Source of the DNA: Phycisphaerae bacterium
GTDB lineage: Bacteria; Planctomycetota; Phycisphaerae; Sedimentisphaerales; SG8-4
NCBI GenBank assembly: GCA_030614945.1
Contig: JAUXAH010000142.1
Location: forward strand, 1-5,559
Direction: 5' to 3'
DNA length: 5,559 nt
Shown: positions 1-5,559 of the stretch, one piece after another
Position numbering within the stretch: position 1 is the first letter of the stretch
How the letters are laid out: every line of letters begins with the position of its first letter
Translations under genes and position numbers: made by a program
Notes under the pieces: model-generated
Seen by the model: the letters and a program-made list of their open reading frames with translations, nothing else
What the model was told of the DNA's origin: nothing
Database searches by the model: none

Positions 1-433
1 CCCCCTCCGGCGGAGCTTTTTTCTCGACCAGCCCCTCCGAGGGGCGGGTCTCGACCGGGCGTTTGTGGTGGGCTCCCATTTGCCTGTTCTTAGGCAAATG
101 GGGTCCCTGTTCAATACCGAGCGCCTTTTCAATTCTCGCCATCCTTGCGGAAAGCTCTGTTAATTTAGCGTCAATGGAATCTAATTTCTTAACAACGCCT
201 TTGAGGCCCGTGCCAATCCTGGTTAAATTCCTCTCGGTCAGGCCCATATACCGGTCCATTAAACGCTCATAGGCATCTATAGCGCGGGCTGCATCGGTTC
301 TGTATTCGGGCAGTGTAATTTGGGGCCGGACCTCGTAAGTTTTTTCGCCGCCCTGAATTGATGTGGAAAGCCAGACCAACACTACGCAGCATACCAAACC
401 TGCGGCAACGACCAATAAATTCCTGGTTCTCAT
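1..433 (-). CDS. Membrane-anchored coiled-coil protein, 3' end outside window
   Basis: I do not recognise a named family. The frame starts at ATG 433 behind a good ribosome binding site and stays open for 144 codons to the window edge, so the C-terminus is missing. Residues 6-22 form one hydrophobic segment after the basic start MRTR, which suggests a signal anchor or uncleaved signal peptide with the rest outside the cytoplasm. Residues 70-105 are a textbook coiled coil: L70, I73, L77, V80, L84, I87, L91, L94, M98, I101 and L105 follow a perfect 3-4 spacing for five heptads. This regularity is the best evidence that the gene is real. After G110 the character changes to a Pro/Lys/Glu-rich tail encoded by short palindromes. 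A structural or scaffolding role in the envelope is possible, but no enzymatic motif is visible. It is divergently oriented from the enolase-family genes. Confidence 0.72.
   Translation of the reverse strand, partial: MRTRNLLVVAAGLVCCVVLVWLSTSIQGGEKTYEVRPQITLPEYRTDAARAIDAYERLMDRYMGLTERNLTRIGTGLKGVVKKLDSIDAKLTELSARMARIEKALGIEQGPHLPKNRQMGAHHKRPVETRPSEGLVEKKAPPEG
5..56. repeat. Cluster of short GC-rich palindromes with a 27-nt direct repeat
   Basis: GCCCCTC/GAGGGGC (31-37 and 39-45) is a 7-bp palindrome around one central base. CTCCG/CGGAG (5-9 and 11-15) is a second, smaller one followed on the plus strand by six T residues (17-22). TCTCGACC occurs at 22-29 and again at 49-56, exactly 27 nt (nine codons) apart. 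All lie in the tail of the minus-strand frame. The palindrome plus T-run could also be the right half of a plus-strand terminator whose left half is outside the window. Confidence 0.55.
75..102. repeat. Perfect 11-bp inverted repeat inside a reading frame
   Basis: CCCATTTGCCT (75-85) and its exact complement AGGCAAATGGG (92-102) flank a 6-nt spacer. The element encodes residues 111-120 of the minus-strand coiled-coil protein (PHLPKNRQMG) and begins right after the coiled coil ends. There is no T-run on either side, so an intrinsic terminator is unlikely. A mobile palindromic element that inserted in frame is the favoured reading. Confidence 0.8.
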
Positions 434-440
434 CGGATTA

Positions 441-446
441 TCTCCT
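441..446 (-). promoter_or_regulatory. Ribosome binding site of the coiled-coil gene
   Basis: On the minus strand AAGGAGA lies just upstream of ATG 433, with 8 nt between AGGAG and the start codon. This fixes the start of a gene whose other end is off the window. Confidence 0.7.
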
Positions 447-503
447 TTTCGCTTTTTTATGCTTCGAAACCATATCCTGTTTATCGGCAGAAAAGCTGGG
501 GGG

Positions 504-531
504 AATATACACGTATTAGGCGTAATGATAA
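504..531 (-). promoter_or_regulatory. Candidate promoter for the coiled-coil gene
   Basis: Read on the minus strand, TTATCA (526-531) and TATATT (504-509) are separated by 16 nt. They match the sigma-70 -35 and -10 hexamers at 4/6 and 5/6 positions. Transcription would begin near 497, giving a leader of about 64 nt. This is a pattern match only; sigma factor preferences of the host are unknown. Confidence 0.35.
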
Positions 532-672
532 GAATTGCTAAAAAAACTTGGATTTGTGAAGGTGCGAGCGGTCATGGTCTGTGCAAAAGTAGGTATTAGC
601 AGAAAGGTGGGGCACAAAAAACCATGTATTCGGCGCCAATTTTCAATAAAGCTGCCTCGAAAACGGAAATCG

Positions 673-701
673 TTGACAGTTCAAGGTGATTTTGATAAGA
701 T
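673..701 (+). promoter_or_regulatory. Candidate sigma-70 type promoter for the enolase-family genes
   Basis: A perfect -35 hexamer TTGACA (673-678) is followed after 17 nt by TAAGAT (696-701), matching 4/6 of the -10 consensus. The predicted start near 708 leaves a leader of about 54 nt before ATG 762. It could drive both the truncated frame and the complete enzyme gene downstream. Confidence 0.5.
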
Positions 702-761
702 TACCGAAGTCGTACGGAGACAATTATGTTTTTTCGACGCTTAAATGGGTAATGTCAGCTA

Positions 762-1130
762 ATGCGAAAGAGAGCGATATTCATAGCGGCGGCGCTTCTC
801 GGAGCCACTTGCGCATTCGGCGGCGGTCTGCTTGAGATGAAAAGAATCGCCGACTGGGCCGATATGTACTACATAAATATGCTCTGTCACAATATGTGCT
901 CGCCGGTCGGCACCATCGCTGCGGGACATGCGTGTATGTCCATCCGCTCGTTCATAGCGCTTGAATCCGACAGCGTGGAGCTGCCGCACTGGCAGGACAT
1001 CATAAAACGAGATGGCCCAATCTATAAAAACGGATACCTGGAAATCCCCAACAAGCCCGGACTGGGTATCGAGCTGAATGAAGAAGTCTGCCGCAAACAC
1101 CTGGGCAAGGGCTCCGGATTCTTTGATTAA
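762..1130 (+). pseudogene. Truncated MR/MLE-family enolase remnant with signal peptide
   Basis: The 122-residue product starts as a Sec-type signal peptide: MRKR, then a hydrophobic stretch to about residue 18. From G21-G22 onward it matches the C-terminal end of mandelate racemase/sugar-acid dehydratase barrels. It aligns without gaps to the neighbouring complete enzyme: Gly-Gly to catalytic His is 21 residues in both (G22 to H43; G320 to H341). Both also end in a P-x-x-PGLGI motif (here residues 97-103). Family hallmarks HNMCSPVGT and NEEV are present. The capping domain, the Lys-x-Lys, all three metal ligands and the catalytic Asp are absent; family members run near 400 residues. No strong ribosome binding site precedes ATG 762, and an in-frame stop lies at 750-752. 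An in-frame internal deletion of an exported enzyme gene explains it best. A functional small secreted protein cannot be excluded. Confidence 0.68.
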
Positions 1131-1183
1131 ACCGAACCGCTGACATAGTAATAAATGCTATGAACCAAGCTAACTGAATAGAT

Positions 1184-1189
1184 AGGAGG
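1184..1189 (+). promoter_or_regulatory. Strong ribosome binding site
   Basis: AGGAGG sits 6 nt before ATG 1196, which fixes the start immediately ahead of the twin-arginine signal. The 65-nt gap after the truncated enolase frame contains no obvious terminator, so read-through from the upstream promoter is plausible. Confidence 0.8.
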
Positions 1190-1195
1190 CTCATA

Positions 1196-2440
1196 ATGAA
1201 GTTTAATCGTCGCCTTTTTATCAAGTCGGGTCTCGGCGCAGGCGTCCTGGCAACAGCGCAGGGTTGCCTATCCGCCGGGCCTCGTAAAACAAGCGTTGCT
1301 CAATTGGACAAGGCCGCTGCGGCGCCGGTGCTGAAAATTCCATCCATCAAATCACCGGTGAAAATCGCCTCAATCGAGTTGCTGCGCAGCAGGAGAAACT
1401 ACTTCGTCCGCACGAGGTCCACCGACGGCGCCGTCGGCGTCGCCGTCACCAACAGTCGTGCCGCTTATCTCTATCCGATACTGCAGCAGTTGGTTATCCC
1501 CTATTTTATTGGCAAGGATGCTCGCGACCTTGAGTCTCTTATCGACGGGGTTTATGTTTATCGCAGCAATTACAAGCTCTCTGGCGTCGCGCTGTGGTGC
1601 TGCGTCGCATGGGTGGAATTCAGCTTGCTGGACCTTCTCGGAAAAATGGAAGGCAAACCCGTTGGCGAGCTTCTCGGCGGCGTGGTCCGCCGCGAAATTC
1701 CCATCTACGTCGCCAGCGGCAATCGCCACACCACGCCACAGCAGGAGGTCGATGTCCTCGCAAAGCACATTGAGCAAAACGGGGCTAAGGCGATCAAGTT
1801 TAAGGTCGGTGGGCGAATGAGCAACAATGCCGACTCGATGCCCGGGCGCAGCGAGGGCCTGATTCGCATTGTGCGAAAGGCCCTTGGTGATAAGATTACT
1901 ATATACGCCGATGCGAACGGTTCCTACGACTGCCGCAAAGGCACCGAAATCGGCAAGCTTATGCAGGACCACAACATCGATATGTTCGAAGAGCCCTGTC
2001 CGTTTGACCATTTGGAGCAGACCAGGTGCGTGGCGGACGCCCTGTCGATTCCGATATCAGGCGGAGAGCAGGAAACCAGCCTTCGCCGTTTTCGCTGGAT
2101 GGTCCACAACAACGCGGTGCAGGTCGTCCAGCCGGACCTGCACTACAACGGGGGATTCATTCGTGCCATCCGCGTGGCTCGCATGGCCGCCGAGGCAGGT
2201 ATGTCCGTCATACCGCATATGTCCGGAGGCGGCGTTGGGTATGTTGACGTGCTCCACTTCGCCTCGTGCACGCCGAACATCGGGGATTTCCATGAGTATA
2301 AGGGCGGCTTAGCTCGGACAGGCCCCTGGTACGATCCGCCTCTGCGATTGAAAAACGGCGCCATAAATGTGCCCACCGGGCCCGGCCTGGGGATTGGCGT
2401 TGAGGCCGATTTGCTTAAGAACGCTAAACGAATTGAGTAA
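1196..2440 (+). CDS. Tat-exported mandelate racemase/muconate lactonizing enzyme family protein
   Basis: This is a complete enolase-superfamily enzyme of 414 residues. Such enzymes abstract a proton next to a carboxylate with the help of Mg2+; members of this branch are mostly sugar-acid dehydratases, racemases or epimerases. Residues 5-10 (RRLFIK) followed by a Gly/Ala-rich segment form a twin-arginine signal, so the folded enzyme should be exported. C24 in TAQGC could be a weak lipobox, but it lacks the usual aliphatic residue at -3. The capping domain spans about 54-165. Barrel residues visible: K201 and K203 (KFK), metal ligands D239 (YADAN), E265 (FEEP) and E291 (SGGEQE), then D314 (QPD) and H341 (PHMSGG), the Asp-His pair of the mandelate racemase subgroup. 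The C-terminus closes with PGLGIGVE. Substrate cannot be assigned. The upstream 762-1130 frame is a truncated relative. A sugar-acid dehydratase is the most likely activity, by inference. Confidence 0.88.
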   Translation: MKFNRRLFIKSGLGAGVLATAQGCLSAGPRKTSVAQLDKAAAAPVLKIPSIKSPVKIASIELLRSRRNYFVRTRSTDGAVGVAVTNSRAAYLYPILQQLVIPYFIGKDARDLESLIDGVYVYRSNYKLSGVALWCCVAWVEFSLLDLLGKMEGKPVGELLGGVVRREIPIYVASGNRHTTPQQEVDVLAKHIEQNGAKAIKFKVGGRMSNNADSMPGRSEGLIRIVRKALGDKITIYADANGSYDCRKGTEIGKLMQDHNIDMFEEPCPFDHLEQTRCVADALSIPISGGEQETSLRRFRWMVHNNAVQVVQPDLHYNGGFIRAIRVARMAAEAGMSVIPHMSGGGVGYVDVLHFASCTPNIGDFHEYKGGLARTGPWYDPPLRLKNGAINVPTGPGLGIGVEADLLKNAKRIE

Positions 2441-2446
2441 TAAGTG

Positions 2447-2472
2447 TCCCGACCGTAAGGGAGGGGTACCTC
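2447..2472. repeat. Small overlapping hairpins after the enolase-family gene
   Basis: TCCC (2447-2450) can pair with GGGA (2459-2462), and GAGG (2461-2464) with CCTC (2469-2472); the two share bases and cannot form together. There is no following T-run, so this is a poor terminator. It is similar in style to the other GC-rich palindromes in the window. Confidence 0.3.
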
Positions 2473-2494
2473 GCTGCCGAATACCAAAATACAA

Positions 2495-2523
2495 TTGCCT
2501 TTTCCCACTCTTGATGGTACTAT
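2495..2523 (+). promoter_or_regulatory. Candidate promoter for the restriction-modification gene
   Basis: TTGCCT (2495-2500) and TACTAT (2518-2523) are 17 nt apart, each matching 4/6 consensus positions. Transcription would begin near 2530, about 38 nt before ATG 2568. A second AT-rich box TATAAA (2539-2544) has no well-spaced -35 partner. The ribosome binding region is only GGGGAAAG (2554-2561), suggesting modest translation, which is common for restriction enzymes. Confidence 0.4.
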
Positions 2524-2567
2524 TGTCCTGAATCTGGCTATAAAAATGCCTACGGGGAAAGAACAAA

Positions 2568-5450
2568 ATGGCTAACGTACCGCCCAGAGTTGCAGAGCTT
2601 ATCGAAACGTTCGACCGCAACATCGATGCCTACCGTTCGCAGCAATATAATGAGACCCAGCTTCGCAGAGAATTCATCGACCCGTTTTTCGAACAATTGG
2701 GCTGGGACGTAACAAACATAGCTGGCAACGCCCAGGCCTACAAGGACGTCATACACGAAGACGCCATAAAGGTCGGCGGCGCAACCAAGGCGCCGGATTA
2801 CAGCTTCCGCATCGGCGGCACTCGAAAATTCTTCCTTGAAGCCAAAAAACCGTCCATCGACATAAAAGGCGACCCGCATCCAGCTTATCAACTGCGCCGT
2901 TATGCCTGGAGCGCAAAGCTGCCGCTGTCAATCCTTACTGATTTTGAAGAATTTGCCGTCTACGACTGCCAGACCCGCCCAAAACAAGCCGATAGGGCCG
3001 GCACCGCGAGAATTATGTACCTCAACTACAAAGAATACGTTAAACGTTGGAGCGATATCGAAAGCATCTTCTCAAAAGATGCAATTTACAAGGGCTCCTT
3101 CGACAAATTCGCCGTCTCCACAAAAGGAAAACGCGGCACAACCACCGTCGATAAAGAATTCCTCGAAGAAATCGAAAAATGGCGGGCTGACCTCGCAAGA
3201 ATCATCGCACTACGAAACAGAACACTGTCCAGGGACGAAATAAACTTCGCCGTCCAGAGAACCATTGACAGAATCATCTTCCTCCGAATGGCCGAAGACC
3301 GTGGCATCGAACAATACGGCCGGCTTCAGGGAATTAGCAGCGGCGACCGAACCTATCCCAGACTTTGCGAACTCTTCGAAAAAGCCGACCATAAATATAA
3401 CTCCGGCTTGTTCTACTTTCAAAAGGAACCCGGCCGACCGGAAGGACCGGATGAGCTAACACTAAATCTCGCTGTTGACGACAACCCCCTAAAGTATATC
3501 CTCCACAGTTTATATTATCCTCAATGCCCCTACGAATTCTCTGTCCTGCCCGCAGAAATCCTCGGCAACGTCTACGAACAGTTCCTCGGAAAAGTCATCA
3601 CGCTCACATCGGGACGCCGCGTTAAAATCGAAGAAAAACCCGAAGTTAAAAAAGCCGGTGGCATTTACTATACTCCCACCTACATCGTAGATTACATCGT
3701 CAAAAACACCGTTGGCCGACTCGTCGAAGGCAAAACCCCAAGACAAATCGCAAACATTAAAATCCTCGACCCCGCCTGCGGCTCCGGCTCTTTCCTCTTG
3801 GGAGCATACACATATCTATTAAATTACCATCGCGACTGGTACGTTGACAACGACCCCAAAAAGCACACAAAGAAAATTTATCAGGGCCGAGGCGGCCAAT
3901 GGTTCCTCACCATCGCTGAGAAAAAACAAATACTCCTCAATAACATCTTCGGCGTCGATATCGACTCTCAAGCCGTCGAAGTAACAAAATTATCACTCCT
4001 GCTCAAAGTCCTTGAAGGTGAAAGCCAGGAAACGCTGCGTTTATTTCACGAACGCGCCCTGCCCGACCTCGGCAACAATATAAAATGCGGCAATTCCCTC
4101 ATCGGCCCCGACTTCTACGAAAGTTTAGCCCCCGCACCTGTGGCGGGGGGCTCACACGAAACAACAATCCCTAACGACCTCTACCGGAAAATAAACCCCT
4201 TCGACTACAAAGCCGAATTCCCCCACATCTTCAAAACCAAAAACCCCGGCTTCAACGCCATCATCGGTAACCCTCCGTACGGGGGGACTATTCACCCTGA
4301 AACAAAGAGATATTTAAGTGAGCACTATGCCACCGCTGAGTACCAGTTTGACACGTTCCCGCTTTTCATAGAAAAAGGGCTAATCCTGCTTAGGAAAAAC
4401 GGATTGTGGTCGATGATTGTACCTAATACTTTGGCACTTAATGCCCGCTGTCCCAACACTAGGAAACTAGTTCTTAAGCACAATATTGAGCGCGTACGTC
4501 ATTTCAATTACAAAGTCTTTCCCGCGGCCACCGTCGATACAGAGATATGGGTCATACGAAAAGCCCTACTTGCCTCAAGCCAAATCGTACAAGTGGAAAT
4601 AGCAAGTGCGGAAGGCAGTATCAAATCTTTTCCCACTGCACAATCCGCCTGGATATCAAGACAAGCTGAGATTTTCAACGTATGTGTCGATCCAATGCGC
4701 GCGCGCTTGTGGAAGCGCCTTACTGAAAAGTACTCCTCTCTCCAACTCTCCGCCAAAGTAACACAGGGATGTAAGCCGTTCCAGAAAGGAAAAGGGAAAC
4801 CACCGCAGACCCGAGAGGTAGTTAACACAAAGCCCTTTGTGTCCCACGAAAAGCAAAGCGAAGATTGGCGTCCTTTGTTGGCTGAAAAATTGATGAACAG
4901 ATACCGTATTACGTGGAATCAAAACTATTGGATTAAATTCGGCGAATGGCTTGCGGAACCAAGGCTTAGCGCTAACTACGATGCACAAGAAAAAATTGTA
5001 ATCAGGCAAACCGGTGACAGCCTTGTCGCAACACTTGATCGCGACAAGTTTATAGTTCGTGATAATCTTTATACTCTCCTTCCTATTTCCAACATTAATT
5101 GTCGGTTTCTCTTAGGTCTTATTAATTCTAAGCTATTAAACTTTTGCTACAATTGTATTAATCCAGAGAGAGGCGAAGCTCTTGCACAGGTAAAAGCTGT
5201 CCACGTGCGAAAGCTTCCCATCTGCACAATTGATTTTGATAATCCTGCTGACAAAGCCAAACATGATAGAATGGTAAAACTCGTTGACCGGATGTTGGAT
5301 TTACACAAACGGCTGGCCAAAGCCAAAGTCCCAGCCGAAAAAACCCGAATCCAACGCCAAATCAACACCACAGACAATCAAATCGACAAACTCACCTACA
5401 ACCTCTACAACCTAACCCAAGAAGAAATAAAAATTATTGAAAAAACTTAG
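2568..5450 (+). CDS. Type IIG (Eco57I-like) restriction enzyme/N6-adenine methyltransferase fusion
   Basis: This 960-residue single-chain enzyme should both cut and methylate DNA at its own target. Residues 31-48 (RREFIDPFFEQLGW) open the nuclease domain, whose PD-ExK residues are P76-D77 and E91-A92-K93, with Q108 in the usual QLRRYA segment. A helical connector covers about 195-345. The methyltransferase follows in gamma-class order: motif X at 364-378 (GGIYYTP), SAM-binding motif I at 401-409 (DPACGSGSF), the GVDID region at 462-466, and the adenine-specific NPPY at 568-571. The target recognition part is about 700-890 (KFGEWLAEPR near 790-799), then a helical tail to 960 with the family ending LYNLTQEE. 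All parts needed for activity are present and length is normal for the family. No specificity subunit or separate methylase gene is beside it. Wobble usage changes sharply at residue 567 and again near 910, and a palindrome encodes residues 520-529. A BREX PglX-type methylase is less likely because the PD-ExK nuclease is present. Confidence 0.92.
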   Translation: MANVPPRVAELIETFDRNIDAYRSQQYNETQLRREFIDPFFEQLGWDVTNIAGNAQAYKDVIHEDAIKVGGATKAPDYSFRIGGTRKFFLEAKKPSIDIKGDPHPAYQLRRYAWSAKLPLSILTDFEEFAVYDCQTRPKQADRAGTARIMYLNYKEYVKRWSDIESIFSKDAIYKGSFDKFAVSTKGKRGTTTVDKEFLEEIEKWRADLARIIALRNRTLSRDEINFAVQRTIDRIIFLRMAEDRGIEQYGRLQGISSGDRTYPRLCELFEKADHKYNSGLFYFQKEPGRPEGPDELTLNLAVDDNPLKYILHSLYYPQCPYEFSVLPAEILGNVYEQFLGKVITLTSGRRVKIEEKPEVKKAGGIYYTPTYIVDYIVKNTVGRLVEGKTPRQIANIKILDPACGSGSFLLGAYTYLLNYHRDWYVDNDPKKHTKKIYQGRGGQWFLTIAEKKQILLNNIFGVDIDSQAVEVTKLSLLLKVLEGESQETLRLFHERALPDLGNNIKCGNSLIGPDFYESLAPAPVAGGSHETTIPNDLYRKINPFDYKAEFPHIFKTKNPGFNAIIGNPPYGGTIHPETKRYLSEHYATAEYQFDTFPLFIEKGLILLRKNGLWSMIVPNTLALNARCPNTRKLVLKHNIERVRHFNYKVFPAATVDTEIWVIRKALLASSQIVQVEIASAEGSIKSFPTAQSAWISRQAEIFNVCVDPMRARLWKRLTEKYSSLQLSAKVTQGCKPFQKGKGKPPQTREVVNTKPFVSHEKQSEDWRPLLAEKLMNRYRITWNQNYWIKFGEWLAEPRLSANYDAQEKIVIRQTGDSLVATLDRDKFIVRDNLYTLLPISNINCRFLLGLINSKLLNFCYNCINPERGEALAQVKAVHVRKLPICTIDFDNPADKAKHDRMVKLVDRMLDLHKRLAKAKVPAEKTRIQRQINTTDNQIDKLTYNLYNLTQEEIKIIEKT
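4127..4152. repeat. GC-rich palindrome inside the methyltransferase reading frame
   Basis: AGCCCCCGC (4127-4135) pairs with GCGGGGGGCT (4143-4152, read as C-G pairs with one bulged G) around a 7-nt loop, giving a 9-bp stem. It encodes residues 520-529 (LAPAPVAGGS), a low-complexity stretch in the linker between the conserved GNSLIG and NPFDYKAEFP segments that precede the NPPY motif. The location in a tolerant loop fits in-frame insertion of a palindromic element. Confidence 0.65.
4266..5300 (+). other. Segment of foreign codon usage (catalytic C-half and recognition domain)
   Basis: Hand counts of third codon positions in blocks of 40 codons give: 4146-4265, T 1, G 2, A 10, C 27; 4266-4385, T 11, G 10, A 8, C 11; 5040-5159, T 24, G 3, A 4, C 9; 5310-5429, T 1, G 2, A 16, C 21. 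An earlier block at 3720-3839 has T 5, G 2, A 12, C 21. The switch falls at residue 567, directly on the NPPY motif, and reverts around residues 905-915. The segment covers methyltransferase motifs from IV onward plus the target recognition region, the part that sets sequence specificity. The exact right boundary is approximate. Confidence 0.7.
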
Positions 5451-5470
5451 GGGCGACACATTTTTGCCCC
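5450..5470 (-). terminator. Candidate intrinsic terminator of the convergent gene
   Basis: GGGGC (5450-5454) and GCCCC (5466-5470) form a 5-bp GC stem with an 11-nt loop. On the minus strand the stem is followed after four bases by six T residues (complement of 5440-5445), so it best suits the leftward gene ending at 5496. On the plus strand the stem extends by G-U and A-U pairs to 7 bp, but only GTTTCCC follows. It overlaps the stop codon of the restriction gene. Confidence 0.45.
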
Positions 5471-5495
5471 GTTTCCCACGTTCGTCGGTGTTTAC

Positions 5496-5559
5496 TTAGC
5501 CAACCTTATCCCACTCGGTACCATCACAACTGGGGCATGGCGGCAGTGTATCATTATCG
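5496..5559 (-). CDS. C-terminal end of a zinc-ribbon-like protein, 5' end outside window
   Basis: Reading leftward from the window edge, 20 codons followed by TAA (5498-5496) encode a tail containing LPPCPSCDGTEW. The CPxC pair is a typical half of a zinc ribbon, and closing a protein with such a motif is common in small zinc-ribbon proteins. The other half would lie outside the window. The gene is convergent with the restriction enzyme, and its stop is followed by a candidate terminator. With so little sequence, a chance open frame remains possible and no family can be named. Confidence 0.5.
   Translation of the reverse strand, partial: DNDTLPPCPSCDGTEWDKVG

Larger units (their letters stand above)
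434..761. other. Divergent intergenic spacer
   Basis: These 328 bases separate the minus-strand coiled-coil gene from the plus-strand enolase-family frames. They hold the minus-strand ribosome binding site and one candidate promoter per direction. I see no tRNA, structured RNA or convincing small gene. The 69-codon plus-strand frame at 535-744 begins with TTG, lacks a ribosome binding site and reads as a composition-driven basic peptide. No remnant of the missing front part of the 762-1130 enolase gene is recognisable here. Confidence 0.6.

Noticed and set aside
63..272. Plus-strand 69-codon frame at the left end
   Set aside because: It is antisense to the coiled-coil frame, which has a good ribosome binding site and perfect heptads.
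535..744. 69-codon plus-strand frame in the divergent spacer
   Set aside because: It uses a TTG start, has no ribosome binding site, overlaps the candidate promoter at 673-701 and encodes a featureless basic peptide.
776..784. GATATTCAT in another frame, resembling the DIH of the missing barrel strand
   Set aside because: The distance to the conserved Gly-Gly is about 12 codons instead of the expected 7, and the frame does not match. It is probably coincidence.
1123..1154. Possible promoter (TTGATT plus TAGTAA/TAATAA) before the complete enolase-family gene
   Set aside because: The spacings of 17 and 20 nt give poor -10 matches; read-through from the upstream promoter is simpler.
1370..2011. 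213-codon minus-strand open frame
   Set aside because: It is antisense to the enolase-family gene, whose sense frame has intact catalytic motifs. The antisense product shows no recognisable domain and is a by-product of GC-biased codons.
4145..4286. Two G6 tracts in the methyltransferase (4145-4150 and 4281-4286) as phase-variation switches
   Set aside because: Six-base tracts are too short for typical slipped-strand switching, and the frame is intact through both.
1..5559. CRISPR array, tRNA or insertion sequence
   Set aside because: There are no regularly spaced repeats, no cloverleaf-like segment and no transposase frame with terminal inverted repeats in the window.

Overview
This is a roughly 5.6 kb bacterial window of intermediate GC content. 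Nothing in it fixes the taxonomy. A twin-arginine-exported enolase-superfamily enzyme, a remnant of a second such gene, and short GC-rich palindromes lying inside reading frames together recall environmental Planctomycetes/PVC-type genomes. That placement is inference only.

Layout from left to right. (1) At 1-433 on the minus strand lies the 5' part of a membrane-anchored coiled-coil protein. It is open through the left edge of the window, and its tail is built from palindromic DNA. (2) At 434-761 is a non-coding divergent spacer with a candidate promoter for each flank. (3) At 762-1130 (+) is a 122-residue reading frame: a signal peptide joined directly to the last ~100 residues of a mandelate racemase/muconate lactonizing (MR/MLE) barrel enzyme. 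It is best read as a remnant produced by an internal deletion. (4) At 1196-2440 (+) is a complete MR/MLE-family enzyme with a twin-arginine signal, the metal ligands and the Asp-His pair. (5) At 2568-5450 (+) is a 960-residue single-chain restriction-modification enzyme of Type IIG (Eco57I-like) design: N-terminal PD-ExK nuclease, gamma-class adenine methyltransferase, target recognition region and C-terminal helical tail. (6) At 5496-5559 (-) is the last 20 codons of a convergent gene ending in a CPxC zinc-binding motif, with a candidate terminator overlapping the stop of the restriction gene.

How the genes relate: the two enolase-family frames are co-directional, 65 nt apart, and could share a transcript. 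They point to breakdown of sugar acids outside the cytoplasm. The restriction enzyme has its own candidate promoter, needs no separate specificity subunit, and looks like an independent defence cassette.

The strongest unexpected signal is inside the restriction gene. Wobble-base usage changes abruptly at the NPPY catalytic motif and changes back near the C-terminal helices, as expected if the catalytic C-half plus recognition domain had been exchanged by recombination. The second signal is a set of short palindromes lying in frame within two different genes, reminiscent of the palindromic elements that insert into coding sequences in Rickettsia.
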